From Pisaster brevispinus (Eukaryota; Echinodermata; Asteroidea; Forcipulatida; Asteriidae): a stretch of DNA of 64,000 nucleotides. Where the stretch lies: NCBI GenBank assembly GCA_023634235.1, contig JAMKCF010000020.1, positions 7,006,001-7,070,000 on the forward strand. Direction: 5' to 3'. The notes below the pieces were generated by a model. The model ran no database searches. It was not told the origin of the DNA and saw nothing but the letters and a program-made list of their open reading frames with translations. The stretch's first letter is position 1. Every line of letters starts with the position of its first letter. The position numbers and the translations under genes are program-made. This document shows positions 1 to 11,432 of this stretch, in pieces.

Positions 1-363
1 GACTTGTAGGTTGGTAAAATGCAAGAGAAACTCTGTGGCTGTTTGAAAAGAAACAAACACGAATGAATACGGTTTGAAATAAAATAAATAATGAACACTT
101 CTTTAGTTTTTCGCCAAGAAATTACTAGTCGTGGTACAAAACGCTGCTGTTGTTTATTGTCTAGAAAGCTCTACTCGTATTATTTATTTCCTCGCCGATA
201 GAGGGCGCTATCAACCACGAGCCACTATCACCTTGAGAACCGCTAAGGATAGTGGGCAGATATCGATAACAGGTAGGTCTTGAACAAAGACTAAGCATGG
301 AGGAAGTATAATTTTCTTCCTCCATGGACTAAGCAAGTACAGTACATAATGGTCTCAACGAAC

Positions 364-566
364 CGTCAGAGTGGATCTCCAAATATCATCGCGAGGTGGC
401 GCTCTCTCAGGGCACTCTCCAGATGAGTAGGCGAAACAACAGTCACCATAAAATGAGCACTGTGGATCGCAACTGCACAGTTGTTTTACTCCACAGTTGT
501 AGCCATCACAGAAGTGGCTATCAGTACATAGCCCCACCGATGTGTTATTAATGGTGACGATACGAA
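364..566 (-). CDS. Exon 2 of minus-strand receptor: somatomedin B domain
   Basis: Read on the minus strand, this exon encodes a compact cysteine-rich module with the spacing C-x5-C-x4-C-x5-C-x-C-x3-C-x5-CC and a final Cys. It includes the hallmark stretch CSCDPQCSFYGDCC. This is the somatomedin B fold signature (CxCD..C.....CC), with one extra cysteine that the plus-strand paralogue also has. An in-frame stop lies at 357-355 if the exon is read through, so a splice at about 364 (phase 0) or a truncated protein must be assumed. Confidence 0.72.
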
Positions 567-3500
567 CTGGATGAAAAATAGAGAAAATGTCAAATGAAAC
601 GTTCAGATTTAATTAACTGTATAGGAAACCCAAGTGCGCCATCACTGCACTCTTAAAAAGAAGTGTAAAATGTTGCTTTGTAAAACTGCTGACTAAAAAT
701 GTTGTGTAACTTTTAATCGATTTTGGGTAAAACGACAATTTTTGTTGTACCCCTCATTTGTGTAAAATAAAGTGCACAATGAAAATGTAATACAGTACCC
801 AAGTTGGGTAGGAAATTAAATCGCACAACACAGAGGTTCAAATCACTCATGAAGTGGGTATTACAACAGGTTTTTTTTAACCTCAAGCAGTGTAACTTTT
901 GCACAACAAATGGTAAGAAGTAACTGAAAATGGGGGTAAACTGCTCCTCGTGGAAACATTTTACCCATAATGCAACGTGTACCATACATTTGGACAAGGC
1001 AACTCTCAGGCACATATCGCAATCAAAGAACGATGGGGTGGGACGTCATTATAATGTTGCAGGTTGTTGATGTCAGATGTTCATGGAACCAAAGTTGCCA
1101 AGAGGGAATTTCGGCTTTATGGTAGTTATTCAGTTCGAGAAACAACAGTCTGTTGAACGGGGTAAGGCATTATGTACACAGGAAAGCCTTGGATTACTAC
1201 CCTCATTGACTTTGCAACACGAAGATTTCGTCACGGGCAGTCTGAACCGTCAATAACTGGCAAAATCAAAAGGCTCTTTTCAGAGCCAACACTGCATGCT
1301 TCCAAGAAGAGATTGTTCCCTTTCTGCTCGCAAAATTTTTGTTAATGTTCGTTTTCACCAACAAAACCCCATTTTTCGGTCACATTTACACCAAGTGTAT
1401 CTGGCTGTATCATAGATTAATCAGAAATTGTACGGTACAGTTCAATTCTGTTCACACAAAGGTGTTTCAGTTGAACAAAAATACACAGAGTGATGTAAAT
1501 GGGTAACGTTAGTGTTTCTTTGCTGAACTCCCCCTCCCCAATCCTTTTCATGTTGTTGAATCATAGTTGAATAAAAGTGTTTTAACTTAATTGATTTACT
1601 TAGTTTGTATTTGTACAACAGTGATGGGTCAAGTAATACTATATAACCCAATTATTGGGTAAGAAAATAACACAACACGTGGGTAAAATGAGGGTTGGGT
1701 AAAGTTTACCCAATTTGTGAGTAAAAAGGGAACTTGGTCGTCACATGGGTAATCTTCTTCCCAACAGTGCTGTACTAAAGATATTGCACATGTTGGTATT
1801 AAAAATTACACAATAATGGGCACTTTGGATGTTGTGCAAGAATTTTACACAAGTGAAATACCATGTTCCCTTTTTAATACCGAAAGGGTAAGAATGTTAC
1901 CCAATGTTGAGCAATTATTGTTTAGAGTGTGTTCATGTGTCTAATCCAACTTTGTAATTAGCATAATCATTTGCAATAAGAAGTTAAGTTTGGGCCTGCA
2001 ACCTTTGGACCCACTCTCTTTTCCATTTTAACTTGAGCAAGAGAGAGCACATTTACTTCTTGTTGGTAGGCCTGTTTCTTTCTATTTTGTAGGGAGCATG
2101 GCTCTGGCCAGGCTGCGAGTACTATTTGCTCGGTAGGGATAACGCCCTAGAGCTCCATGTGAGTATTGTTTTGTTTTGAAATCCTCTTGTTGTCAGAGAA
2201 ATATTGTAATTTGAGGGGCTTGATGAATCGGTATTGTGAACTTGTATCATGTATAGCCAGCCTCGTGTTGACCCTTAGCCCTTCACATAAAAAGTGACGA
2301 ACTTTTTGTTTTGAAGCCGATAGTTTAAACCTTCCTCTGTGGTTTTTAACGAGTTTCCTAACTGTTTGTTTGTTTAACACTTATCAAGCTGTCTATTTTC
2401 CAGGTCATTCTTCCGCCATGCGTAGTAGTGCTAGGCCTACATGTCAGAAGCTAACATCTGGCTAATATAGATAGGGACGGGATAACACTAACAGCAGTCT
2501 CGCCATATCTCATGAAATATGACTGAACGACGTTACACACTGTACTTGTTTTAAATTATCGTCCGAGAATTTGGGACACCTGTGATGTCCCTCAAAAAAG
2601 AATGCCTATGTAGTAAAAAGAATGACGGATGAACAGGGATAGTAATGCTGTAAAGCACCTGATCTAGCTACTGTATGGGATTGTGCGCTATTTAAGAACT
2701 ATATATTATTACAAGACCTACTTAAAGATGGGCCACCAAGGTCAAGTTCAGTTTTGTGATGCTTTCATTTTCCATTAGAAACATTTTCCAATAAACCTTT
2801 CAAAGTTGAAAACAAAAGTTACAAATCTCTAGCTTCACCTTCAAAAATAGTGTTAAAATATCATTTCATTTTACACTCTTTCAGAACAAAATTTGGAACA
2901 TGACATCATTTGATGTAAACAGTAAATGGGTCTGTACATTGCAAAGAGGCATTTTTGTGTCGGTCAAAAAATCAAATTCAATGCCTTTTTGCTTGAACAT
3001 CATAACAATGCAGGAACCAAAAATGTGCGGACTCATAAAATTCGCACGTGGCATTTTACACCGTTTCAAAGTGAAGTTATAGAGACTTGTAATTGTTTTT
3101 CCACTTTCATATGACAGACTCTGTACGTTCCTACGTTCTCTAATCCATCATCTGACCTCACAATAAACAATTGGCGTCTTTCAGACACTCAAGCTCTCCA
3201 CAACAATGTCAACATGATACATTTGCCTCAAGTAAATTTATATGCATTACCCCCATTGTGTCTTCATTGTACTTGGATTCCCAAGAATTCTAAAGAGGAT
3301 TTTAAGGGGGGGGGGGTGCACTACTGTGGGGTGCACTACTGTACGAACTGAAAATGCATGTAGTGTGTTGAGATGTGGAAACATTGGGGGTGCCCTCTGG
3401 CCCATAGTTACATTTACATGTAGCACAGCCCAATGTGCAGCCTAGTCTGGCACCATGCGCACATACGTTTGTTGAAGTGAAAATGCCTTCTACTTGTCAC

Positions 3501-6500
3501 ACTACAACTCTGGCCTCTGGGTCCAACTATGTACAAATGTATAAACATGACCGTCACGCTCCAATCATACAGCAAGGCAGTGGAGCTAAAAATATAGCTC
3601 ATAATATATCAAGACAAAACTACGGAAGTTTATCGTTTACGTACATGAGAAGGCCGAACTGTATCAGGAATGTACACAATAAGTCAACATTTTATCGTGT
3701 ATCGTACACGATAAGTCCAAACTTATCGTATACTGACACGATCAAACTTATCGTGTACGGATAAGCTATCGTGTACGGATAAGCTATCGTGTACGTACAC
3801 GATAAGATATACTTTTTATTCATGTTGCAGCAATACGGTTCCGTACAAAACCATACAGTGGTCCAAACATCCAACTTGTAGACCCTCTTCATGCCTTGAA
3901 TATTAAGCCATTTACGCGTTAGATTTTCAAAATGTCCGACGGTAAAATGAATTGCTAATAGTTGACACATTAATGCCTAACTTTGATTTCAAGAAACAGG
4001 GGGGGGGGGGGAGGGAATTCGCTTTGCCACATTGTTTGGCTCAAGCTTTTGTATAGTAACCTCGCCATGGGCTTCACCGTGTACTATTGCGCCACAATAC
4101 TCATTCATTAAATGAATGAATTTCCCCCAATCAAATTATACTTTGACCACCTCTGTATAACAGAATCTCCTTGAGCCAATGAATCAATCTTTATCTAATC
4201 TCTAACACTAACACCCATTTACGAGACAGTTACGCCTGATATACTTCTTTAATTAGTTTGGTCACATCGAGATTTAGCAATAAATTGATATTACAGATGC
4301 CAGCTGCTAGTCTTATCACGGTTCAACCATTGAGCAAGGGTTCAACTGTGAGGGATCTAAGATGGCGTGTCGTGGTGGTCGAGCGGTTAACAATAATATA
4401 ACAGCACGCTGGACTCACTGCGTTTCTGATCAGCAGTCTGTGGATTCGAGTCCCGGTCGTCGTGGCACTTTTTACCATGCTTTCTCCTTCATTAAGCCAA
4501 GGTTGGTAGTGAATGTAAAACAACCCGAAACAGTTGTTGCGGGATAGTAGGGGCAAACCTCTGTGTTTCTGGTTCTCAAAGCAAGCACCCTTCCTTGTTT
4601 ACACGTTTCCTCAGGCTTGCGATATAAGGATAAAGTTCACTTCCGAGGCATTCGTTTAATTACAAGAAATATACAACAATCAATCAAAATAATTAACACC
4701 ACTCTTGAGACGAGTCCAGTCGTTAACCAAGTTTCTTCCGGAATATCCAAAATCTAAGACAAATAAATCTGAAATCCGATTCAAGTGGTAACAGTACGAG
4801 GCCGTATTATTTGTTTAACAACATAGTTTCAATTTATTCAGTTCGTGCAAAGAGCAATCAAGTATACTAATTTATTCGAAATTATCACAATGCTTTTAGT
4901 TGGAGAAAAGAGGAGCATCCAGTAAATTTGTCTCACTTTTGAGGTTCAAAATTGCTCTGTTGTGTAAAAAAAAAAAGAAGATAAATGGCAATATCAGATG
5001 TATATTTTTAAGCGAAATGTTGGTGTTGGATCCCGTCAGTTTCCCTTGTGGTGATTGTTGGTGAACTCACAATGGTAAGTCCATGGAGCAAGGGACGCAA
5101 TTGCTGGGCCAGTATGACCCGTCCAATCAACATTAATCAGAAATGGGTCAAACTGTCTAAGCATCCGAGTTAAAATCCAATTTTTTTTCACCATTCCCCG
5201 GTTCTTGTGTGGTACGTGACACTATTTCCCGCACCACTTGACCAAGAATTTGAGGAAGCTTACTGCTGCACGTTGCGGAAGGCCTAAAGTTTTTCGCTGG
5301 AATCAAACATTTTCCTTTCAACGTTGCCATAGTGCAGTTCATACAGAATCGTACGTGTACATGTACATTATTTCATGATTTAATATTCACTACCTTATGT
5401 GGCCCTCAATGTACATTATTTCATGATTTAATATTCACTACCTTATGTAGCCCTCAGTCAAGGCGCATGCGGCACCGGACCCCCAGGTATCACGCACGAA
5501 AAAAGACCAGCGCGAGCGGTGAAGCCGCGAAGCGCTTTCATTACCAACTCGTTTTGGGGCTTTGTGTTTTTCTTTACTTTTTGCTACCGATTTTGGTAGG
5601 AGAAACGTCATGCATAACGTCATTGGCCAATAAGAAGACCCAATTACTTGCATGACGTCACATGCACGTTTGATGCAAATGTATTACTGTGCAAGATGTC
5701 GAAAGTACCCACGTTCTACCACACCAGTATCGACGACCTTTACCAAAGCATTAGCTTTGGCGCTCAACAAATGAACATTTCCGGTGAATTTAAGCCACAT
5801 AGTGTCCATGTAGAAATGTATTGGAACGTAGATATTTATTTGTAAATCTCACCACAGGTGGGTGTATAGACGTAGACATGGCCGTCCGGAGTTTTCAACA
5901 ACAGACACGACGCCTTTCCTACCTTACCAAATGCATGATCATGCATATCTAGGCCTAGGTTGCGTTTTGTCCTGATTTGTCATTTTCTATTGTCAGAATT
6001 TATTTCTGTCAATATTCTCTTTTATTTATAGCCCAATCCTGGGCCCAAATTGTCAAATCGTCCAATTTTATGTTATCGATCGTCAAATTTAAATAAATAT
6101 TTGCCAGACAGTTTTACCCATCTAAATAAAGAAGAGTCTAATATCTAGCTGACAGTGATTGGTTTAAAAAAATGCATAATATTAATATTTCATGATCATG
6201 AATAACTGATTAGCTAAACAAGTTGGTAGAGGCGCTTCGAGGCTTCGCCGCTCGCGCTGGTCTTTTTTCGTGCGTGACATCTGGGGTGCCGCCGCCGCGT
6301 GCGCCTTGACTAAAGGCTAAACCTTGTGGAGACCGAGAACAAAACAGAAAAGGGAACACAAAGGGTCTCCATAGGGGAAATCAAAAGACTGGGGTGCTCC
6401 ACAAGGAATTTTGTGTACAAAGTCTGTGGGGGGTTCTTAACTACAGGGACAAAGGAAAGAACAAAAGATGTCTCCAAAGGGTCATTCCGTGTCAAATCAA

Positions 6501-8897
6501 CCAATGGGGTTGCAGGTCACCTCTCAGATTTGGCTGAAATTCATTTCTAATGTTCATCTATGTGTATATGAGCATATGCAAAAAAGAAAATTCCAACTCC
6601 AAGTCGTTTCAAAATTAAGGCCCCTTAAAGTGGGCGTGGCAACCCCCCTTTCAGTGAACGCGATTTGCGACAATGAATATTTTGCGTTTTGTAATGCGCT
6701 TAAACGCGCCTTTAAAAAAGGATACAAAGCTATAAATTGGTACCTAGGGTGACTGTCACCCAAATAGCTCAAATCTGGCCTCAAAACAAGAGTATCTCAT
6801 CCCCTTTTCTCTCTACAGGCTGCTGAAAACAGTAATTTAATCTGCCGGAAAAAATTAATTTCCATATTCAGACCCCCCTCATACTCACAATTGATAGATT
6901 GAAAAGCTTGATATTGCTAATTGTATTATATCTAGGCACATGTGGTTATCCCCAAACAAGGATAGAGCCCTTATTCATTTAATAAAATGTTGGTAAGGCT
7001 CCAAAGCTGGTTCTTGACCGAAAATATCAAAAAACACCGACATTCTTGGTGACCTTTGACCTTGGCAACAGTTACCCACCAGTATTAAACTTAGACCATT
7101 TGTAGATACAAGTCCAATCTATATCTGGACCAAATTTCGTTCTGGAGACTCATCTCCTTCATGGTTAGGCAACATTTTGAAATTGGGGTATTTTGCCCAT
7201 TTTCGGTTGCCACAGCAATGCATACGGATATGCATGTACATCAATAGAATGTGTCTACGTGAACATTGTCTACGCATTCAAACCGAGAACTTTAACAATA
7301 GGGATCTGGGAAAATGACATATTGGGGACAGTCCTCGGTTTGTTTCGTGTACAAAACCAATGGGAACGTCGCTACAAAAATTAAGTCCAAACCATGGGAT
7401 GTCCTCGGTTGACTTACAAACATTGTGAGCTCCTGTGTGTACACCATGTCACGTGCACACACATACATGTACATGCCATGTAAAGCTGTGACACAAAAGA
7501 TTCATTGCGCCTGGTCTTCTTGCAGGTGGCACGATTTGTAAACAGCCCAATGGAAGAAAACATTAAAAAATCTTATATTCTTTAGAGATTGCACAGTCTG
7601 ATTGTTATCAACATTAAACATGGTATAATTTTTGGACAGGGTGCACATCTCAAAACGTTTTCACTCAGCTGTTTATAACTCTTGAATTAGTGTGGACATT
7701 ATGACACATTAGAATTCCCGTGACCAATGTAGTACTAGTACTAGTAGCTTCCCTGCCACAATAGCCCAGAAGTATAAAAGGTCACTTGAAAGTAACTTGT
7801 TCTAATACACTAACCCGGGTTTGCCCTAAACTTTTTTGTCAGTTACCAGTTAATTCAACACTGGGACTAGCCAGCCAGACCACTTTTTTTTGAAGGGGGC
7901 ACCTTTTTGGTCAAGTTTCCAAGTTGTCTTTTTCTTAAACAAGCCCCTATTCAGCGCATTTTTAACTTCGTAATCTACATTTTTAAAAAGATAATCTGAC
8001 AAACAGTCTGCGTGTTAATGGAATGTGCAATTCTGTCAACATCGATGTCTTCAATCTTTACCACCTGTAGTGCACACGTGCGCTCTAACGTTATGTACTT
8101 GTTCCGTTCCAACTTGACAATTATCCCAACTATAGTTGGGACTGGTCCCAACTTGAGTGTTAAAGTTGGGACGTCAACAGGACACTGTGATCGATCATGG
8201 GATTCATGGATCCTGATGCGATCGGCATTTCTTCATTTCAAACCCGGGTCTCGGCTCTGTACAAACTCATGTCAAAACTGGTTTGGAATGATAGTATATC
8301 GCTCACAATGGACCGCTAACTCAGTGTAAATAGTGCGGACAGCGGCCTCGTGCTCATGGTGTGCTCATGGTGTGCTCAGTCAGTGCCGCCGAGAGTCTCA
8401 CTCTCAGTACAGTTGGCCCACGCATTTTAGTTTCCCTTCTCTCGGAAAACAATTCTAATTAATCTCAAATATTCTCAAGGGAAAGTGGTCTTAAAAACTT
8501 CGATACTTTCCCTTACTTACTATTATGTTTTTAGTTTATTCGTGGGGGTGCTTTGTGTGCACTGCGATCCCAACTATAGTTGGGACGCCCCAACTTTAAC
8601 ACTCAAGTTTGGGACCGGTCCCAACTATAGTTGGGACCAGTCCCAACTATAGTTGGGACGATCATCAAGTTGGGGCGGAACACACTCACCGTTGTCAGGA
8701 GGCTGGGAACTGTCAAAATAACTCCCGTAGCTCTGCAAGTCATCCGGGTCAAAGAGCGATGGGTAGTTGTAGGAAGATGTTGCTGCTATACCAGCCGGCC
8801 CAGTGCTGGATGACCCACCAAGTAAGATCAGAAGAAACAGCCAGATTGCTGGTGCACACACAATCCTGTGGCCCGACATGATCACAATACACACCAT
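364..8897 (-). CDS. Methuselah-like receptor paralogue with somatomedin B domain, 5' part only
   Basis: This is the 5' part of a minus-strand gene that runs off the left edge. Two exons are proposed: 8897-8690 (signal peptide; alternative start ATG at 8879) and 566-364 (somatomedin B domain). Exon 1 ends in phase 1 at a strong donor (AACG|GTGAGTG). Exon 2 starts after a pyrimidine-rich acceptor (TTTTTCATCCAG) with two bases that complete a Val codon, so the frame is kept. The joined order (signal peptide, spacer, Val, a stretch RIVTINNTSVGLC, then the domain) mirrors the complete receptor gene on the plus strand at 14560-27767, which has SPITISNRTVAVC at the same place and the same phases. 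The seven-helix part would lie outside the window. By analogy the product is a secreted-ectodomain membrane receptor; that is inference. The exon 2 donor (ACG|GTTCGT) is weak, so decay or a different exon end is possible. Confidence 0.68.
645..1935 (+). mobile_element. Dispersed element, copy 1 (inverted partner at 41.3 kb)
   Basis: The ends read CACTCTTAAAAAGAAGTG and, inverted, CACTCTAAACAATAATTG. The body, with many GGGTAA motifs, aligns over its whole length with the opposite strand of 41262-42722. No coding capacity was recognised, so it is probably a non-autonomous DNA transposon. It lies in intron 1 of the minus-strand receptor. Confidence 0.7.
1936..3689. other. Intron sequence, nothing recognised
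   Basis: Part of intron 1 of the minus-strand receptor. It holds an A/T-rich stretch with a diverged dispersed repeat near 2725-2840 and a G-run near 3306. No credible gene. Confidence 0.6.
3690..3806. repeat. Cluster of TATCGTGTACG palindromic repeats
   Basis: Several copies of TTATCGTGTACG and its complement occur in about 115 bp, ending in the 20-bp perfect palindrome TATCGTGTACGTACACGATA at 3785-3804. It has the look of a hairpin-forming miniature element core. Confidence 0.75.
4360..4655 (+). mobile_element. tRNA-derived SINE, family A
   Basis: The head resembles a tRNA with box A GTGGTCGAGCGGTTAAC and box B GGATTCGAGTCCC. The family tail includes AAGCAAGCACCCTTC, TTTCCTCAGGCTTGC and AAAGTTCACTT. 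It matches the fuller copy at 56862-57185. Confidence 0.78.
5344..5455 (+). repeat. 48-bp direct duplication
   Basis: ATGTACATTATTTCATGATT plus the following 28 bases, through TATTCACTACCTTATG and (T/G)GCCCTCA, occur twice in a row. The block abuts the left end of the inverted-end element at 5456. Confidence 0.8.
5456..6312. mobile_element. Element with about 100-bp inverted ends
   Basis: 5456-5555 (AGTCAAGGCGCATGCGGC, then GAAAAAAGACCAGCGCGAGC) is repeated inverted at 6215-6312 (GCTCGCGCTGGTCTTTTTTC, ending GTGCGCCTTGACT). The 660-bp middle is AT-rich with no recognised ORF. It is inserted in an older dispersed repeat whose halves lie on either side. Confidence 0.72.
6313..6480 (+). repeat. 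Dispersed repeat, also inverted at 21.45-21.64 kb
   Basis: Matches such as GTGGAGACCGAGAACAAAAC and TCCACAAGGAATTTTGTGTA occur here and, on the opposite strand, at 21450-21640 between two blocks of the 19-bp minisatellite. Confidence 0.7.
6481..8120. other. Intron sequence, mostly unassigned
   Basis: Part of the minus-strand receptor's intron 1. Short echoes of CCTCGGTTT and CCAATGGGAACGTCGC occur near 7275-7420. No coding stretch is supported. Confidence 0.5.
8121..8660. mobile_element. Palindrome-rich miniature element
   Basis: The palindrome TCCCAACTATAGTTGGGA occurs at 8124-8141, near 8569, near 8619 and at 8641-8658. The left end (palindrome, GGTCCCAACTTGAGTG) is mirrored at the right end, so the whole is a fold-back element. 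It ends about 30 bp from the splice donor of the minus-strand receptor's first exon. Confidence 0.75.
8690..8897 (-). CDS. Exon 1 of minus-strand receptor: signal peptide and acidic spacer
   Basis: From the ATG at 8897 (or 8879) the exon encodes a hydrophobic signal segment (IWLFLLILLGG preceded by a basic/polar start), then a Ser/Tyr/Asp-rich spacer ending PPDN. The splice donor GTGAGT follows at 8689. The exon ends in phase 1, as the signal exon of the plus-strand paralogue does. The palindromic repeat at 8121-8660 begins only about 30 bp inside the following intron. A TATA-like TATAAAA lies at 9034-9028 on the same strand. Confidence 0.65.
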
Positions 8898-9027
8898 CGA
8901 GGTGGATAACACACTGCGGCAGAATATGTGCAGTCTTTCGTTTACTCAATAGATTCCAAAGTGGCGTTGACTTGAAAGAAAAATGGGATGCATCGACTGT
9001 GTAAATAAGCAGCCCTTTTAATCAAAG

Positions 9028-9034
9028 TTTTATA
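9028..9034 (-). promoter_or_regulatory. Possible TATA box for the minus-strand receptor
   Basis: TATAAAA on the minus strand, about 130 bp upstream of the ATG at 8897. That would leave a short 5' UTR of about 100 bases. The match is short and nothing else supports it. Confidence 0.3.
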
Positions 9035-9801
9035 GTCAAAAAGGATCTGTGGTAGAAATCAGGGTACTTTGAAGCAGTATTCACATGTGAGTGGTTGTTC
9101 TTATTCACTTGGGAAGCACATAGAAAGGGCCACTCTTAGAAGCATGGATGAAGAGTTATGTCCTTGGTCTAGTCTAAAGAACGGCACTAAACTACAAGTG
9201 GCTCTATTTCACTTTCAGACAAACAAGAAGCATCGTAACAGGGCGAGTAATGCACTTTACCGTGTCTCGGCCCTTTTGCCACGCACACAATCATGCACAG
9301 ATCATGGACGATTCGAAATACGGTGTACAACATGTAGAATGGTCAGGATGCTACTACCGAAAGACTCCGTGTGAAATAACAATCACTCTAGACGAACCTT
9401 TCAAGACAAAGGCACGGCGGATGGTATATTGATGAAGTCGGTTTCAAGTCACAGCAGTGATTGTATATTTTGATTAGTACTTATCATTGTTCGAAGCATC
9501 ACAGTTCTACTAATCCGTCGTAGATTGGCTTCGATCCCTTATCAGATATTAATCCGTACTTGCTGTAGGCTCACAGTCTGTAGAGGTCCTCGTCTTCCAA
9601 TAGCTCTCTATGGTCTGAGCATGAGTCATGTGCCGCATCCACGTAATGTGTGAACCAATTTGAGAACTGATTACGTAATACCATGAGGGTCTACAATTAT
9701 GTGTTCCAGCACATTCCACTCGAAAAGTAAACAAATAGAGGACTTCTGACTGGCGTCCCGAGCAAAGATCTGTCCACCGGAGATTATTTCCCTCATGGGA
9801 A

Positions 9802-11189
9802 GTTAAAGGGGCACACCGGCTTCGTTGGGCTATTTGGGCTACAAAATAGGCTAACATATGACTTCAAAGGTCTTCCAGGAATGGAGAAGAACGGTTCCTA
9901 AAAGAAACCATCACATTTTGCCGTTTTCAAGAATTTTTCAAAAAACGAAGGTCACGTGATTTATCCGAACCAAAAAAGTGGTTCGGATAAATCACGTGAT
10001 CTTCGGAGTTAGTTTTACTTCCAGCCGTATAAAAGTAAAATACTGAACCAAATTTAAACCTGTTTTTTACAATTATTCATGAGTATTTGACAAAAAATAC
10101 TATGTATTCAGATTATTGATACAATTTGTAAATAATGATGAATAATCGAACGTAAGATTCGCATTCAGAGAGTCCGTGCAACCGAAGTGTCTTACGGCGC
10201 ACCAGGGTGGGAGCTAGCGGAACATAAACCTTGGGGGCATATCCCGTACAGCCGGTGCCGTGTCTCGTGGGGCCAGAGAGACAAACCCCGGGGCATGAAC
10301 TCCCCAGCTTGCCGGTCTAGCCGTGAGCTTGGGAGCTTGTCGGAGGGGTACTGAGCCAGACCAACAATTACGTTTTTTTTAACGAGGGTTTAGTCTGTAC
10401 CCCTAGCTATTATCCCCTAACTATTGCAACGTGTTGCCTGCGCTACAAACGCGGGACGACGACGGGGAATGTTTATCCCATACAGCTGGCATGGCTGGTC
10501 TACTTCTATGATAGCTGCACAATGTCCACCCCCCCCCCCAAAAAAAAAAAATGCTGCTTTTGCTGGCTTACCCTTTGGATTGATCGTGTTTTAAAAAACT
10601 TTTCGTTGGACCACCTTCTGGGTGTTTTTCCTTGCGATGTTTTTTGTACCGATCCTTGGATGTCGAAGAAACGTTCTCCATTGCAAGTAAGTTCGTCCAG
10701 TTCGTCGTACACAGAATACAGGTTGGGTGCGTTTTCGCGGTCGTAACCAATAAATGTTTCAATGGCAAGTTCAACCGAAACAGTTATTGGTTGCGACCGC
10801 GATCGGACTTCGACTATAGGACTGACCATAGAGCAAGGAACTTTGCTCTATGGACTGACGTCCGTTTATGGCTGTTTTTTATTTACACTTGAATTTGTGC
10901 TTGGTGGATATGAAGTCTGGATCCTCATACCTCGCCATTGTTATAATTAAAACATAAACAGAGCATCAGTCTACTTACAACATTGCGCAACATTGTCACG
11001 TAAACTTGACAGTTGCAACGGCTGGAAAAGCGTATAAGCAGACCTTTGACCGCGTTTTGTTTTTTTCACATTTTTCGTTAATTACGTGATATTTTGATGA
11101 TTTTTTTTTACAACAACCATTTAAAAATTATTGTTTGTCATTCCACATCACTAAATTAGGTAAACAGTAAGCCGGTGTGTCCCTTTAAC
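9802..11189. mobile_element. Fold-back element in the divergent promoter region
   Basis: The ends are GTTAAAGGGGCACACCGGCTT-type, 21 bp with one mismatch between 9802-9822 and 11169-11189. Inside are a perfect hairpin of 20-bp arms (9953-9972 and 9979-9998, 6-bp loop) and another of 18-bp arms with one mismatch (10736-10753 and 10783-10800). No coding sequence is recognised. Confidence 0.72.
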
Positions 11190-11279
11190 ATGGGCTGAAG
11201 GAGGATGATTCAAAACAGGGCGCTATACCAGAAGAAGTCTGTACACAGTTTATCAGGGGGGGGGGCACAGAATCTCCTG

Positions 11280-11400
11280 CCACACCGGCACGTTAATCCG
11301 GAAGTCGCAGGTTCAAGTCCCGCTCTACAGACAAATGTTCTTTGTTGAACCCCAAAATATGCAAAAATTAGCAGGCCAGCTCTCTGTACTTTTACTATAC
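11280..11400 (+). mobile_element. SINE family C, 3' fragment
   Basis: GTTAATCCGGAAGTCGCAGG and TTCAAGTCCCGCTCTACAGA, then a tail TTGAACCCCAAAATATGC, match the 3' half of the copies at 32.9 and 43.6 kb. It lies just before the Harbinger-like element at 11433. Confidence 0.6.
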
Positions 11401-11432
11401 TCTTGTATTAAAAATGTTTTTTTTGTTACTGA

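Noticed and set aside
4370..4460. tRNA-Leu/Ser-like gene
   Set aside because: It shares box A/B with several other copies that carry the same long tail, so it is a SINE head rather than a functional tRNA gene.
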